From contig JAFMCH010000009.1 in assembly GCA_017857875.1 (NCBI GenBank), forward strand, positions 1-41,402: 41,402 bases of DNA. Direction: 5' to 3'. Positions 6,430 to 19,730 of the stretch are shown here, piece after piece. Positions within the stretch are counted from its first letter, which is position 1. Each line of letters begins with the position of its first letter. Origin of the DNA: Actinomycetota bacterium (GTDB taxonomy: Bacteria; Actinomycetota; Actinomycetes; S36-B12). The notes under the pieces are model-generated. The model ran no database searches, was not told the DNA's origin, and saw only the letters and a program-made list of their open reading frames with translations. A program made the translations under genes and the position numbers.

Positions 6430-7626
6430 CTACTCGCTGAGAAGTGCGGCGATACGACCCACGCCCTCAACAATGTCAGCATCGCTCAGGGCATAACTGA
6501 ACCGTAAAAAGCCCTGTGTGCCAAAGGCTTCACCCGGCACGACGGCAACCTCAGCGGCGTCGAGGATGAGATCGGCGAGTTCGGCCGAAGTTTGGGGAGT
6601 GCGTCCTCGGATCGAGCGCCCGAGGGCGCCAAAGACTGATGGATACACGTAGAAAGCCCCCTGGGGTTCTGGGCAGTCGATCCCGGGAATAGCGCGGAGT
6701 AGATCGACAATGAGACGACGACGTCGATCGAACGCGATCTTCATGTCCTCGACCGCGGTCAGGTCTCCTTGCACGGCAGCCAAAGCCGCGATCTGTGAAA
6801 CATTGGCGACGTTCGAGGTGGCATGGGATTGCAGGTTAGTTGCCGCCTTCACCACATCGGTGGGGCCGATCATCCAACCGACCCGCCAGCCTGTCATGGC
6901 GTACGTTTTCGCTACGCCGTTGATTACGACACAGCGGTCGGCGATCTCGGGGACTTCAACAGGCATCGACGAAAACTTCGCATCCCCATAGACAAGGTGT
7001 TCGTAGATTTCGTCGGTGACGACCCAGATACCCCGCGCTGCGGCCCACTGTCCAATCTCGCGCACCTGCGCTGGGTCGTAGACCGCACCGGTCGGATTAG
7101 ACGGCGACACGAAGACAAGCAGTTTTGTGCGGTCGGTGCAGGCGGCCTCGAGATCAGCGACGCTTACCCGGTAGCCACTTTCCACGGACGTGGGCACGAC
7201 TACAGGCACCCCACCAGCCAGCCGAATGGATTCTGGGTAGGTGGTCCAGTAAGGCGAGGGCAAAAGGGCCTCGTCTCCTGGGTTCAACAATGCTGCGAAG
7301 GCGTTGTAGAGGGCCTGTTTGCCGCCGTTCGTGACTAACACTTCAGCAGCTGTGATCTTAAAGTTGCTGTCGCGGGCCGTCTTGACGGCGATCGCCTCGC
7401 GCAACTGCGGAAGACCGGCCGCAGGGGTGTATCGGTGCCACCTGGGATCCAGGCAAGCCTCGACCGCTGCTGCCACGATGTAATCGGGGGTGGGAAAGTC
7501 TGGTTCACCGGCTCCGAAACCGATCACCGGGCGTCCAGCAGCCTTCAGGGCTTTTGCCTTGGCATCGACCGCGAGGGTGGCCGATTCGGTGATTGCGGCA
7601 ATTCGGGTGGAGATCCGTGAGTCCAT
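6430..7626 (-). CDS. aspC: Pyridoxal-phosphate-dependent aspartate aminotransferase, class I fold
   Basis: The 398-residue protein is a class I/II aminotransferase (subgroup I-gamma type). Residues seen: N177 in SNPTG, D205 and Y208 in TDEIYEH, the Schiff-base lysine K240 in [13 protein letters not shown], and the C-terminal arginine in FLRFSYA that binds the substrate carboxylate. The N-terminus [27 protein letters not shown] is that of aspartate (or aspartate/prephenate) aminotransferases of Actinobacteria. It interconverts aspartate and 2-oxoglutarate with oxaloacetate and glutamate; extra activity on prephenate cannot be excluded. Start ATG 7626 follows GATGAGG; an ATG six codons upstream (7644) is weaker. 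In Streptomyces the same gene lies beside tRNA-Trp and secE, as here. Confidence 0.92.
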   Translation of the reverse strand: MDSRISTRIAAITESATLAVDAKAKALKAAGRPVIGFGAGEPDFPTPDYIVAAAVEACLDPRWHRYTPAAGLPQLREAIAVKTARDSNFKITAAEVLVTNGGKQALYNAFAALLNPGDEALLPSPYWTTYPESIRLAGGVPVVVPTSVESGYRVSVADLEAACTDRTKLLVFVSPSNPTGAVYDPAQVREIGQWAAARGIWVVTDEIYEHLVYGDAKFSSMPVEVPEIADRCVVINGVAKTYAMTGWRVGWMIGPTDVVKAATNLQSHATSNVANVSQIAALAAVQGDLTAVEDMKIAFDRRRRLIVDLLRAIPGIDCPEPQGAFYVYPSVFGALGRSIRGRTPQTSAELADLILDAAEVAVVPGEAFGTQGFLRFSYALSDADIVEGVGRIAALLSE

Positions 7627-7770
7627 GGCCTCATCTTGGCGCATGCCGAGGCCGCATGTGATTCCAAGGCCCCCGGTGCGTAGACTGCCGACACCGGTGG
7701 TTGTCCACCCGTTCGAGTGCGCCTGCCGTCACACAGATGCGTAGGGGTTGCCGTTCGGTCAGACCACCAC

Positions 7771-7843
7771 AGGGCCGTAGCTCAATTGGTAGAGTCCCGG
7801 TCTCCAAAACCGGTGGTTGGGGGTTCGAGTCCCTCCGGCCCTG
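7771..7843 (+). tRNA. tRNA-Trp (anticodon CCA)
   Basis: The acceptor arms AGGGCCG (7771-7777) and CGGCCCT (7836-7842) pair perfectly, with discriminator G. The anticodon CCA is at 7804-7806 in the loop CTCCAAA, and the T arm has GGTTCGAGTCC. Length is 73 nt; CCA is not encoded. It lies 35 nt before secE, the same linkage found in Mycobacterium and Streptomyces, so tRNA and secE-nusG may share a transcript. Confidence 0.95.
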
Positions 7844-7878
7844 CTGGCTTCGACCGACCGACCAGAAAGGTGCGCATA

Positions 7879-8100
7879 GTGAGCGAGTCAAGCTCTAGTA
7901 CAACTGAGTTGTCCGTGCTAGGCCGCTTTGCGCTCTTCGTGCGCCAGGTCGTTGCGGAGCTTCGCAAGGTCATCTGGCCTACCCGCAAGGAACTCATTGC
8001 CTACACGGTGGTCGTTTTGGTGTTCGTTGCGGCTATGGCGGGCATCGTTGCGGTGCTCGATTACGTCTTTACCCAGGGTGTCCTGGCCATCTTCGGCTGA
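7879..8100 (+). CDS. secE: Preprotein translocase subunit SecE
   Basis: This 73-residue protein is SecE, the small essential partner that clamps SecY in the translocon. It has a short polar N-terminus, the amphipathic segment [20 protein letters not shown] with the conserved W-P-(T/S)-R-K-E signature, and one transmembrane helix (about residues 42-66). GTG at 7879 was chosen because AGAAAGG (7864-7870) is 8 nt upstream; the open frame further upstream runs through tRNA-Trp. NusG follows after 32 nt, the universal secE-nusG order. The partner SecY is encoded at 34606. Confidence 0.93.
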   Translation: MSESSSSTTELSVLGRFALFVRQVVAELRKVIWPTRKELIAYTVVVLVFVAAMAGIVAVLDYVFTQGVLAIFG

Positions 8101-8132
8101 CGCCGCCCGCCCCTCGAGGAGTTCATCCCATC

Positions 8133-8966
8133 GTGTCCGAACAGCCCCCGGTAACCAATCCGTTCGCCGTGACCCCGCCCGTTGACGAAACGCCCGCGGT
8201 GGTCGCCGAAGTCGCGCCCAACGAAGACGCTAGGCAAGATGTTTCCGTTGCCGACGATGTCGCCGCTGATGTCGACTCGGAGCTCGCTGCCGAACTTGTC
8301 GCCCCGGCCGCCGATGGTGACGTCACTGAAGACAATGGTGACGTCACCGAAGACGAAGAGGAACTTGACCCGATTGCGGTGTTCCGCGAGGAACTGCGCA
8401 TGTCGGCCGGCGACTGGTACGTCATCCACTCCTATGCCGGGTACGAAAACCGGGTCAGGACTAACCTGGATTCACGGATCTCCAGTCTCAACATGGAGGA
8501 TTACATCTTCCAGGTCGAGGTCCCAATGGAAGAGGTCACCGAGATTAAGTCTGGCGTGCGCAAGGTGGTGTCGCGCACTAAGTTCCCCGGATACGTACTG
8601 GTTCGGATGGAACTCACCGATGAGTCGTGGGGCGCGGTGCGCCATACCCCCGGCGTCACCGGGTTCGTTGGCCACGGGCACACGCCAGCGCCGTTGAGCT
8701 TCGATGAGGTGGTGTCGATCCTCGCCCCTGCACCGGATAAGAAATCGACGAGTGCGGCTGCCTCGGGCGGAGCTGCCCCGACTGCGATCCAAGAGGTCGA
8801 CTTCTCGGTCGGGGACTCCGTTACGGTGATTGATGGACCGTTTGCGACCCTCCACGCCACGGTCTCTGAGATCAACATCGAAGCCCAGAAGGTCACCGGC
8901 CTCGTGGAGATCTTCGGCCGTGAAACCCCCGTCGAGCTGGCGTTTAACCAGATTGAAAAGAACTAG
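8133..8966 (+). CDS. nusG: Transcription elongation/termination factor NusG
   Basis: NusG bridges RNA polymerase with Rho or the ribosome. The NGN domain runs from about residue 93 ([12 protein letters not shown]) to 195, with FPGYVLVRM and [10 protein letters not shown], and the KOW domain is at about 225-277 ([25 protein letters not shown]). At 277 residues it is much longer than E. coli NusG (181) because of a 92-residue acidic, Ala/Val-rich N-terminal extension with a repeated GDVTED, and a Ser/Ala-rich linker before KOW. Acidic extensions are common in actinobacterial NusG. GTG at 8133 is preceded by GAGGAG (8116-8121). It is followed by rplK after 76 nt. Confidence 0.95.
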   Translation: MSEQPPVTNPFAVTPPVDETPAVVAEVAPNEDARQDVSVADDVAADVDSELAAELVAPAADGDVTEDNGDVTEDEEELDPIAVFREELRMSAGDWYVIHSYAGYENRVRTNLDSRISSLNMEDYIFQVEVPMEEVTEIKSGVRKVVSRTKFPGYVLVRMELTDESWGAVRHTPGVTGFVGHGHTPAPLSFDEVVSILAPAPDKKSTSAAASGGAAPTAIQEVDFSVGDSVTVIDGPFATLHATVSEINIEAQKVTGLVEIFGRETPVELAFNQIEKN

Positions 8967-9042
8967 GTCCCGCGTACCACGTGCATCGTCCAACACCAAC
9001 CCGGTTTTGGCTTAATCCAGCAGATCAAGGACACTAAGAACC

Positions 9043-9477
9043 ATGGCACCCTCGAAGAAAAAGGTCTCCGGCCTGATCAAGTTGCAGATTCAGGCCGGTC
9101 AGGCCAACCCGGCGCCCCCGGTTGGTCCGGCGCTAGGCCAACACGGCGTGAACATCATGGATTTTTGCAAGGCTTACAACGCGGCCACTGAAAATGATCG
9201 TGGCCAGGTGATCCCCGTGGAGATTACGGTCTATGAAGATCGGTCCTTTGACTTCAAGCTCAAGACACCGCCGGCCTCGCGACTGATCCTCAAGGCCGCC
9301 GGTCTAGAAAAAGGCTCAGGTAATCCCCCTAAGGCCATCGTCGGTTCCATCAGTCGCGCTCAGGTTCGTGAGATCGCAGAGACAAAAATGAGCGACCTCA
9401 ACGCGAACGATGTCGATGCGGCCATGAAGATCATCGAGGGCACTGCCGTTCAAATGGGCGTCACGGTCAACGACTGA
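9043..9477 (+). CDS. rplK: 50S ribosomal protein L11 (uL11)
   Basis: The 144-residue protein has the uL11 N-terminal domain ([34 protein letters not shown]) and the C-terminal 23S-rRNA-binding domain. L11 forms the GTPase-associated centre at the stalk base and is needed for RelA-type stringent signalling and for thiostrepton binding. The proline pair PPVGPALG expected near the thiostrepton site is intact. ATG at 9043 has only a modest AAGGA upstream (about 9028). A 122-nt gap separates it from rplA, where I see no open gene. Confidence 0.97.
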   Translation: MAPSKKKVSGLIKLQIQAGQANPAPPVGPALGQHGVNIMDFCKAYNAATENDRGQVIPVEITVYEDRSFDFKLKTPPASRLILKAAGLEKGSGNPPKAIVGSISRAQVREIAETKMSDLNANDVDAAMKIIEGTAVQMGVTVND

Positions 9478-9599
9478 GTCGCCCCAAGTAATCCTCAGCA
9501 CGACAATATCCAAGGAGTGGGAGGGTCGCGCGCGATCCGCTTACCACAACTGCCACCTCGGGATTCTCCTCGAATCTCGATCACGTTAGGAGCAGCAGC

Positions 9600-10313
9600 A
9601 TGAAGCGCAGCAAGGCATATCGAGAGTCTGCAGCCAAGATCGACCCCGATTTTCTCTACGCACCGTTGGCAGCAACGCGTCTGGCCAAAGAAACGTCGAC
9701 GACCAAATTTGATCCCACCATCGAGGTGTCGATGCGTCTGGGTATCGACCCGCGCAAGGCCGATCAGATGGTCCGCAGCACCGTAAATCTGCCCCACGGC
9801 ACGGGCAAGACTGCTCGCGTCATTGTGTTTGCCAACGGCGAGAAGGCCGAGGAGGCCAGGGCAGCCGGCGCCGATGAGGTCGGTGGGGATGAACTCATCG
9901 ACCGCGTGGCCGGTGGTTGGACTGACTTTGACTCGGCCGTGGCCACTCCTGACCTGATGGGCAAAGTCGGCCGCTTAGGCAAGGTGCTGGGTCCCCGCGG
10001 GTTGATGCCGAACCCCAAGACCGGGACGGTGACCATGGACGTTGCCAAAGCGGTGGAGGACATCAAGGGCGGCAAGATCGAGTTCCGTGTCGATAAGAAC
10101 TCCAATTTGCACTTTCCCATTGGCCGGGCGTCATTTACTGATGTGCAGCTTGCTGAGAACTACGGTGCGGCCCTCGAGGAAATTCTCCGCTCGAAGCCGT
10201 CCTCAGCCAAGGGGCGGTACATCGCAAAAATTACTATGTCCACCACCATGGGCCCGGGTATTCAGGTAGATCCGTCGCGGGTGCGCGACTTCGCTAGCGA
10301 CGAAAACGGCTAG
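9600..10313 (+). CDS. rplA: 50S ribosomal protein L1 (uL1)
   Basis: The 237-residue protein matches uL1, which forms the mobile L1 stalk and moves deacylated tRNA out of the E site. Seen: the signature [20 protein letters not shown] at about residues 120-139 and the conserved [18 protein letters not shown] segment. ATG 9600 follows AGGAG (9588-9592). In E. coli L1 also represses its own operon; no L1-like mRNA site was identified here. A 237-nt region with a promoter candidate and the L10 leader follows, so rplJ-rplL can be expressed apart from rplK-rplA. Confidence 0.97.
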   Translation: MKRSKAYRESAAKIDPDFLYAPLAATRLAKETSTTKFDPTIEVSMRLGIDPRKADQMVRSTVNLPHGTGKTARVIVFANGEKAEEARAAGADEVGGDELIDRVAGGWTDFDSAVATPDLMGKVGRLGKVLGPRGLMPNPKTGTVTMDVAKAVEDIKGGKIEFRVDKNSNLHFPIGRASFTDVQLAENYGAALEEILRSKPSSAKGRYIAKITMSTTMGPGIQVDPSRVRDFASDENG

Positions 10314-10348
10314 GAAGCGGGCCGAAGTCACCACGGAGACTGACCGTT

Positions 10349-10378
10349 TTGACTTAGATCCGGCCGTTGGCATAGTGT
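10349..10378 (+). promoter_or_regulatory. Candidate promoter for rplJ-rplL
   Basis: TTGACT (10349-10354) and TAGTGT (10373-10378) are separated by 18 nt and fit the housekeeping-sigma pattern of Actinobacteria. A start near 10385 would place the L10 leader wholly inside the transcript. Read by eye only. Confidence 0.55.
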
Positions 10379-10415
10379 TCGACCTCGCGTCGGGAGAAAG
10401 TTTCCGTGGCGCGAC

Positions 10416-10520
10416 ACCAAAGACCGTCGGTTACGCATCAACCCTGATGCGTCGAAGAGGCTCGCGAGTCGACCTACGCAGGTGCGTATTCTGCACGTGA
10501 ATACGTCTGCGCAGGCCTGG
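10416..10520 (+). ncRNA. Ribosomal protein L10 leader (autoregulatory mRNA element)
   Basis: The segment has the hallmarks of the L10 leader that binds the L10-(L12)4 complex: CAAAGACCGTCGGTTACG, a hairpin ACGCATCA/TGATGCGT (10433-10440 with 10445-10452), then the AAGAGGCT internal element and a long lower stem from about 10473-10491 (CCTACGCAG...CGTATTC) to 10499-10515 (GAATACG...CGCAGG). It lies between rplA and rplJ with the rplJ ribosome binding site 24 nt beyond the stem. By family knowledge, excess L10-L12 binds here and lowers translation of both genes. No U-rich terminator is visible, so control is probably at translation. Confidence 0.85.
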
Positions 10521-10550
10521 CTGGTTGCCTTAACAGTTGAGGAGCGCAGC

Positions 10551-11198
10551 GTGGCACGCGATGACAAGATCACTTCGGTTGCTGAAATTACCGAGGAGTT
10601 TCGCTCCTCCACCGCCACGGTTCTCACCGAGTATCGCGGTCTGTCGGTGTCGCAGTTGAAGACCCTGCGTCGCTCTCTGGCTGACGTTGCGTCTTACTCC
10701 GTGGTCAAGAACACCCTCACCCGAATCGCCGCTAGGGACGCTGGAGTCGAGGGTATCGAGGACCTTCTCGTGGGTCCCAATGCCATTGCTTTCGTCAAGG
10801 GCGATCCCGTGACCGCGGCCAAGGGCTTACGTGACTTTGCCAAGGACAATCCCGGACTGGTCATCAAGGGCGGCTACATGGACGGCCGGGTCCTGCAGGC
10901 CGAAGAGATCGCCAAGTTGGCCGATCTTGAGTCCCGCGAGGTGCTGTTGGCCAAGTTGGCCGGCGCTATGAAGGCATCGATGTCTTCAGCCGCCGGGCTC
11001 TTTGCCGCGCCGCTGTCCCAGGCTGCACGTTTGTTCGCTGCCTTGCAAGACACGCTGCCTGCTGATGGTGCAGCGAGTCCGGCCCCTGCAGAAGAGGCCC
11101 CCGCAACCGAAACGCCCGTAGCCGAAACACCCGTAGCCGAAACACCCGCAACCGAAACACCCGCAAATGAGTCATCTGAAAGTTCACCCGAGGGCTGA
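10551..11198 (+). CDS. rplJ: 50S ribosomal protein L10 (uL10)
   Basis: L10 anchors the L12 dimers to the ribosome stalk base. The 215-residue protein shows the N-terminal rRNA-binding domain ([39 protein letters not shown]) and the C-terminal L12-binding helix ([33 protein letters not shown]). A tail of about 36 residues rich in Ala, Glu, Thr and Pro follows, built on a 15-bp repeat (11100-11174); E. coli L10 ends near residue 165. GTG at 10551 was chosen for GAGGAG (10539-10544) 6 nt upstream; the frame upstream lies in the leader RNA. Confidence 0.97.
   Translation: MARDDKITSVAEITEEFRSSTATVLTEYRGLSVSQLKTLRRSLADVASYSVVKNTLTRIAARDAGVEGIEDLLVGPNAIAFVKGDPVTAAKGLRDFAKDNPGLVIKGGYMDGRVLQAEEIAKLADLESREVLLAKLAGAMKASMSSAAGLFAAPLSQAARLFAALQDTLPADGAASPAPAEEAPATETPVAETPVAETPATETPANESSESSPEG
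11100..11174 (+). repeat. 15-bp tandem repeat, five units, in the tail of rplJ
   Basis: Five consecutive 15-bp units begin CCCGCAACCGAAACG or CCCGTAGCCGAAACA; units two and three are identical and the fifth is degenerate. In frame they encode P-(A/V)-(T/A)-E-T pentapeptides. Such repeats change copy number by slippage without breaking the frame. Confidence 0.9.
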
Positions 11199-11266
11199 TC
11201 TGCCCGATTCCACCCAGAAACAACCAACCCCGGCCCTCGGCCGGACACCACGAAAGGACCGCCCTC

Positions 11267-11653
11267 ATGGCGAAAATGAGCACCGACGAGCTGCTTGATG
11301 TGTTCAAGGAAATGACCCTGATCGAACTCAGTGAGTTCGTGAAGGCGTTTGAAGATACCTTCGAGGTCACAGCTGCTGCTCCGGTAGCGGTGGCCGTGGC
11401 CGGTCCCGCTGGTGGCGGTGGCGAAGCTGCAGCCGAGGAGAAGGACGAGTTCGATGTCGTTCTTGAGGCCGCTGGCGACAACAAGATCCCGGTCATCAAG
11501 GAGGTGCGCGCCTTGACCAGCCTGGGGCTGAAGGAGGCGAAGGATCTCGTCGAGAGCGCTCCCAAGGCGATCTTGGAGAAGGTCAACAAAGAGGCAGCCG
11601 ATAAGGCCAAGGAGGCCCTTGAGGGCGCCGGTGCCACGGTGACCTTGAAGTAG
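11267..11653 (+). CDS. rplL: 50S ribosomal protein L7/L12 (bL12)
   Basis: bL12 is the multicopy stalk protein that recruits and activates translational GTPases. The 128-residue protein has the N-terminal dimerisation domain ([26 protein letters not shown]), an Ala/Gly/Pro hinge at about 42-58, and the C-terminal domain with [29 protein letters not shown], the factor-binding face. ATG 11267 has AAAGGA (11253-11258) 8 nt upstream; a second ATG lies three codons in. It follows rplJ by 68 nt, with the usual shared control through the L10 leader. A strong hairpin lies about 50 nt after the stop. Confidence 0.97.
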   Translation: MAKMSTDELLDVFKEMTLIELSEFVKAFEDTFEVTAAAPVAVAVAGPAGGGGEAAAEEKDEFDVVLEAAGDNKIPVIKEVRALTSLGLKEAKDLVESAPKAILEKVNKEAADKAKEALEGAGATVTLK

Positions 11654-11700
11654 TCCCGCCAACGGCCATGAGTCCGTGGTCATTGCGTACCTGATTGACT

Positions 11701-11750
11701 CGAGCACCACCGTTTTTCCTCGCAGTCGTGCGGAGGAGCGGTGGTGTTCG
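11701..11750 (+). terminator. Long hairpin between rplL and rpoB, probable attenuator
   Basis: CGAGCACCACCG (11701-11712) pairs with CGGTGGTGTTCG (11739-11750) as a 12-bp stem with one G-U pair. The enclosed part can form a second stem (CCTCGCA with TGCGGAGG). A T5 run lies on the 5' side of the inner loop and no U-tract follows the stem, so partial termination or RNA processing is more likely than full termination. Confidence 0.5.
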
Positions 11751-12017
11751 TGCGTAGTGACCGACTTCCCATCCTCAGCTGCCAGCGCCGCCAGGTAACA
11801 CCTAGGTCACAACCTCAGCGGGCCGGCTTGACTTACCGCCCGCGAGAGGACACCATCGGTCGCAACGCAAGACACCGCTGGCACAGTGGCCCCTCTCATT
11901 GGTCACTAGCCGCCTGGGGTATCGAGGGCGTAAGGCACGGTCAGGGCGGCACAAGCTGTCTGGCTCCCTGACACGACCGTCTCGCCGATGATCCCCGTGG
12001 GTAGAGCAGTAGCGGTG

Positions 12018-12046
12018 TGGACAGCGGCGTGCCCGTGGGGTAGGCT
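12018..12046 (+). promoter_or_regulatory. Candidate promoter of rpoB-rpoC
   Basis: TGGACA (12018-12023) and TAGGCT (12041-12046) are 17 nt apart. A start near 12053 would give a leader of about 57 nt before the rpoB TTG at 12110. Confidence 0.5.
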
Positions 12047-12109
12047 GCCTCTTTGCGCTGCCCCGGTTGCGGCAGCGATAAGTTTGCGAGTCTGTGGAAG
12101 GAACCCCTC

Positions 12110-15100
12110 TTGGCCGCCCCCAGCACCTCCTCTCGTACCAGCAGCGACGTCGCCAAACTCTCCCCCTCTTTGAATCGCCCCTCATTCGCCAAGATTCGTG
12201 AACCCCTTGGGGTCCCCAATCTGTTGGCGCTCCAAACGGCTAGTTTCGATTGGCTGCTTGGCAATGACAGGTGGCGTGCTCGCGTCGCCGAGGCGCTGGC
12301 TGAGGGTCGCAAGGATGTTCCGGCATCGTCGGGCCTTGAGGAGATCTTCGAAGAGATCAGTCCGATCGAGGACTTCGCGGGCTCAATGTCGCTGTCCTTC
12401 CGCGATCACCGCTTCGAGCCCCCCAAGTACACGGCCGATCAGTGCGCCGACAACGACTTCACCTACGCGGCTCCGCTGTTCGTCACGGCTGAGTTCATGA
12501 ACAACGAGACCGGCGAGATCAAGTCCCAGACTGTTTTCATGGGCGAGTTCCCGCTGATGACCGATCGCGGCACCTTCTTGATCAACGGAACCGAGCGAGT
12601 TGTTGTGTCGCAGCTGGTTCGTTCCCCGGGTGTCTACTTTGATCGCTCGATCGACAAGACCTCGGACAAGGATGTCTTCGCAACGAAGATCATCCCTAGC
12701 CGCGGAGCTTGGCTTGAGTTCGAGGTTGATAAAAAGGATCTCGTTGGCGTGCGTGTTGACCGTAAGCGCAAGCAGCCGGTCACGGTGTTCTTGAAGGCGC
12801 TGGGCTGGACCGAGGAAGAAATCCGCGAACGTTTTGGGGCCTATGACTCCATGATGCAGACGCTGGATAAAGACACGGTGGGCACCCAAGAAGAGGCGTT
12901 GCTCGACCTGTACCGCAAGTTGCGCCCAGGTGAGCCGCCCACGGTCGACAATGCCCGCAACCTGTTGGAGAACTTCTACTTCAACCCCAAGCGATACGAC
13001 CTGGCGAAGGTGGGTCGCCACAAGATCAACAAGAAGCTTGGTCTTGATGAGCCGCTGACGCAGAACACGATTTCGCGGGAGGACATTGCCGCCACGATCG
13101 AGTACCTGGTTCGACTCCATGCCGGTGAGACGACATTCGTCGGTCCGCGCGGGGAGGTCAACGTCGAAACTGACGATATTGACCACTTCGGCAACCGTCG
13201 CCTGCGCACCGTGGGTGAGTTGATTCAAAATCAGATTCGCACCGGCCTGTCGCGCATGGAGCGCGTGGTTCGCGAGCGCATGACCACCCAAGATGTCGAG
13301 GCAATAACGCCGCAGACACTCATCAATATTCGACCGGTTGTTGCTGCGATTAAAGAGTTCTTTGGCACGTCACAGCTGTCGCAGTTCATGGATCAGACCA
13401 ATCCGCTCGCAGGCTTGACCCATAAGCGCCGTTTGTCGGCACTTGGGCCCGGTGGCCTTTCGCGCGAGCGCGCCGGCTTCGAGGTCCGCGATGTGCACCC
13501 TTCGCACTACGGACGCATGTGCCCGATCGAGACTCCAGAGGGCCCCAATATCGGCCTGATCGGTTCGCTATCAACCTACGGACGCGTCAACGCATTCGGT
13601 TTCGTGGAGACGCCCTACCGCAAGGTGGTTGATGGGCGCGTTACCGATCAGATTGATTACCTGACCGCTGACGAGGAAGACCTCTACATCATTGCCCAGG
13701 CGAATGCGGTCGTGCGCGATGACGGCATGTTTGGCGAAGATCGCGTGCTCGTTCGGCGGAAGGGTGGCGACGTTGACTACGTGACCCCCACCGAGGTCCA
13801 CTACATGGACGTCTCGCCGCGCCAGTTGTGGTCGGTGGCCACCGCCATGATTCCGTTCCTCGAGCACGACGATGCCAACCGTGCGCTCATGGGCTCGAAC
13901 ATGCAGCGTCAGGCTGTCCCGTTACTTCGGGCGCAGGCTCCGCTAGTGGGTACCGGCATGGAGTTCCACGCCGCCTATGACGCGGGCGACATCATCACGT
14001 CTGACAAAGATGGCGTGGTCTCAGAGGTGTCGGCCGACCTCGTCCAGGTCGCTAACGACGATGGCACGCACGCGTCCTATCGCCTCCAGAAGTTCCATCG
14101 CTCAAACCAAGGCACCTGCTACAACCAGCGGGCTGTCGTTGATGAAGGCGATCGAGTCATCGCCGGGCAGTTGCTTGCCGATGGCCCATCTACTGATCTT
14201 GGCGAGATGGCGCTGGGTAAGAACCTTCTCGTTGCTTTCATGTCCTGGGAGGGTCATAACTACGAGGACGCAATCATTTTGAGCCAGCGTCTGGTTCAAG
14301 ACGACGTGCTGTCGAGTATTCATATCGATGAGCACGAGATTGATGCCCGCGACACCAAACTCGGTCCTGAGGAAATCACGCGCGACATTCCCAATGTCTC
14401 CGATGAGGTGCTCGGTGATCTAGACGATCGCGGCATTATCCGCATCGGCGCTGACGTGGTGCCCGGTGACGTACTGGTCGGCAAGGTCACGCCCAAGGGT
14501 GAGACGGAGTTGACCCCGGAGGAGCGTCTCCTGCGGGCCATCTTCGGTGAGAAGGCCCGCGAGGTTCGCGACACCTCATTGAAGGTGCCCCATGGTGAGT
14601 CGGGCAAGGTCATCGGCGTTCGCGTCTTTGACCGAGACGAGGGCGATGAGCTTCCTCCCGGCGTCAATCGATTGGTTCGCGTTTACGTCGCCCAGAAGCG
14701 AAAGATCACCGAGGGCGACAAACTTGCTGGTCGTCACGGTAACAAGGGTGTAATCGCAAAGATCCTGCCCGTTGAAGACATGCCTTTCCTTCCTGATGGC
14801 ACGCCGATCGACGTGGTGTTGAATCCATTGGGTGTCCCGGGCCGCATGAATGTGGGCCAGATCCTCGAGACGCACCTCGGTTGGGTGGCCAATGCCGGTT
14901 GGGAGATAGACACCAAGGACCCGCGCGGGGCACAACTTCCCGAAACCGTCATTTCAGCGCAGCCGCAAACTCGGGTAGCCACACCGGTTTTCGATGGTGT
15001 TCGCGAGCAGGAGTTGGCCTTGTTGCTGGACTCAACGCGGCCCACTGAAGAGGGCGATCGTCTCGTCGGTAGCGATGGCAAAGCCTCGCTTCTTGACGGT

Positions 15101-15592
15101 CGCACCGGCGAGCCATTCCCGGGCCGTTTCACAGTCGGCTACATCTACATCTTGAAACTTCTGCACCTCGTGGACGACAAGATTCACGCTCGCTCCACCG
15201 GCCCGTACTCGATGATCACCCAGCAGCCACTGGGCGGTAAGGCACAGTTCGGTGGACAGCGGTTTGGTGAGATGGAGGTGTGGGCGCTTGAGGCATACGG
15301 AGCCGCCTACGCTTTGCAGGAGTTGCTGACTATCAAGTCCGATGACGTGCTTGGTCGCGTCAAGGTCTATGAGGCCATCGTCAAGGGTGAGAACATCCCT
15401 GAGCCTGGTATTCCAGAGTCCTTCAAGGTGTTGGTGAAGGAAATGCAGTCGCTGTGCCTCAACGTCGAGGTGCTCTCTGGAGACGGAGTAGCTATTGAGA
15501 TGCGCGACTCTGATGATGATGTATTCAGAGCTGCCGAAGAACTCGGAATCGACCTGTCCCGGCGTGAGCCGAGCAGTGTCGAAGAGGTCTAA
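12110..15592 (+). CDS. rpoB: DNA-directed RNA polymerase subunit beta
   Basis: The 1160-residue beta subunit forms one pincer of core RNA polymerase. Conserved blocks seen: [18 protein letters not shown] near the N-terminus, the rifampicin region [11 protein letters not shown] to ALGPGG (residues 419-447), [26 protein letters not shown], and the C-terminal [24 protein letters not shown]. The rifampicin contacts equivalent to E. coli D516, H526 and S531 are intact (D428, H438, S443); N518 and S522 equivalents are T430 and A434. The start is taken as TTG at 12110 because GGAAGGA (12096-12102) sits 7 nt upstream and the product MAAPSTSS... matches the length of actinobacterial homologues; an in-frame TTG at 12053 would add 19 residues but falls at the predicted transcription start. 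rpoC follows after 98 nt. Confidence 0.97.
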   Translation: MAAPSTSSRTSSDVAKLSPSLNRPSFAKIREPLGVPNLLALQTASFDWLLGNDRWRARVAEALAEGRKDVPASSGLEEIFEEISPIEDFAGSMSLSFRDHRFEPPKYTADQCADNDFTYAAPLFVTAEFMNNETGEIKSQTVFMGEFPLMTDRGTFLINGTERVVVSQLVRSPGVYFDRSIDKTSDKDVFATKIIPSRGAWLEFEVDKKDLVGVRVDRKRKQPVTVFLKALGWTEEEIRERFGAYDSMMQTLDKDTVGTQEEALLDLYRKLRPGEPPTVDNARNLLENFYFNPKRYDLAKVGRHKINKKLGLDEPLTQNTISREDIAATIEYLVRLHAGETTFVGPRGEVNVETDDIDHFGNRRLRTVGELIQNQIRTGLSRMERVVRERMTTQDVEAITPQTLINIRPVVAAIKEFFGTSQLSQFMDQTNPLAGLTHKRRLSALGPGGLSRERAGFEVRDVHPSHYGRMCPIETPEGPNIGLIGSLSTYGRVNAFGFVETPYRKVVDGRVTDQIDYLTADEEDLYIIAQANAVVRDDGMFGEDRVLVRRKGGDVDYVTPTEVHYMDVSPRQLWSVATAMIPFLEHDDANRALMGSNMQRQAVPLLRAQAPLVGTGMEFHAAYDAGDIITSDKDGVVSEVSADLVQVANDDGTHASYRLQKFHRSNQGTCYNQRAVVDEGDRVIAGQLLADGPSTDLGEMALGKNLLVAFMSWEGHNYEDAIILSQRLVQDDVLSSIHIDEHEIDARDTKLGPEEITRDIPNVSDEVLGDLDDRGIIRIGADVVPGDVLVGKVTPKGETELTPEERLLRAIFGEKAREVRDTSLKVPHGESGKVIGVRVFDRDEGDELPPGVNRLVRVYVAQKRKITEGDKLAGRHGNKGVIAKILPVEDMPFLPDGTPIDVVLNPLGVPGRMNVGQILETHLGWVANAGWEIDTKDPRGAQLPETVISAQPQTRVATPVFDGVREQELALLLDSTRPTEEGDRLVGSDGKASLLDGRTGEPFPGRFTVGYIYILKLLHLVDDKIHARSTGPYSMITQQPLGGKAQFGGQRFGEMEVWALEAYGAAYALQELLTIKSDDVLGRVKVYEAIVKGENIPEPGIPESFKVLVKEMQSLCLNVEVLSGDGVAIEMRDSDDDVFRAAEELGIDLSRREPSSVEEV

Positions 15593-15690
15593 GCGCCTTC
15601 GCTTAGTCCCTTGCTGATGACATCCCAGCTGCAGATACTTCGGCTGAGGAAAACCGCACACATGAATTGCTCAGGAGAGAAGGATCACAC

Positions 15691-19590
<3,900 letters not shown>

Positions 19591-19607
19591 TCACTCCTCA
19601 GCCGAGC

Positions 19608-19662
19608 AACGCCCGAGTGCTTCGGCGAATGATCACCATTCGCCGAAGCACTCGGGCGTTTT
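19608..19662 (+). terminator. Strong hairpin terminator after rpoC
   Basis: Arms 19608-19630 and 19638-19660 are a perfect 23-bp inverted repeat with the 7-nt loop GATCACC. The stem ends in GTT and continues into TT (four T in all). It starts 18 nt after the rpoC stop and closes the rpoBC transcript. Confidence 0.9.
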
Positions 19663-19718
19663 GGCGACCAGGCACGGGTGGAATCGGTTCAATGGGTAAA
19701 GACAGGTCAGCGGCGGGT

Positions 19719-19724
19719 TAGATT
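19719..19724 (+). promoter_or_regulatory. Candidate -10 box for a leaderless transcript
   Basis: TAGATT (preceded by GT, also readable as TTAGAT) ends 6 nt before the ATG at 19731, so transcription would start at or within a base of the start codon. There is no Shine-Dalgarno sequence in between. The -35 region is weak (around AAGACA at 19699-19704). Confidence 0.5.
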
Positions 19725-19730
19725 GGCACC

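Larger units (their letters stand above)
11654..12109 (+). other. 456-bp intergenic region between rplL and rpoB
   Basis: I see no convincing gene here; frames that stay open have low coding character and no ribosome binding site. It holds a long hairpin (11701-11750), a TTGACT (11828-11833) without a good -10 partner, and a promoter candidate at 12018-12046. A gap of this kind lets rpoBC be transcribed independently of the stalk-protein genes. Confidence 0.7.

Noticed and set aside
11100-11174. Tandem repeats considered as a CRISPR-like or mobile element
   Set aside because: Units are contiguous, in frame and without spacers; no transposase, attachment site or CRISPR-associated gene lies in the window.
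10874-11710. 278-codon antisense frame over rplJ and rplL
   Set aside because: Its repeats (V-S-V-A-G-type) are the reverse reading of the L10 tail repeat; the plus-strand genes are certain.
11828-11833. TTGACT between rplL and rpoB as a promoter
   Set aside because: No TAnnnT box lies 16-19 nt downstream; the candidate at 12018-12046 is better placed.
12053-12109. In-frame upstream TTG of rpoB giving a CPGCG-containing N-terminus
   Set aside because: It coincides with the predicted transcription start and lacks a ribosome binding site; related RpoB proteins start close to the TTG at 12110. The CxxC pattern is probably chance.
12383-13291. 302-codon antisense frame inside rpoB
   Set aside because: The opposite strand is a highly conserved polymerase subunit; the antisense product resembles nothing known and the frame is a codon-bias shadow.
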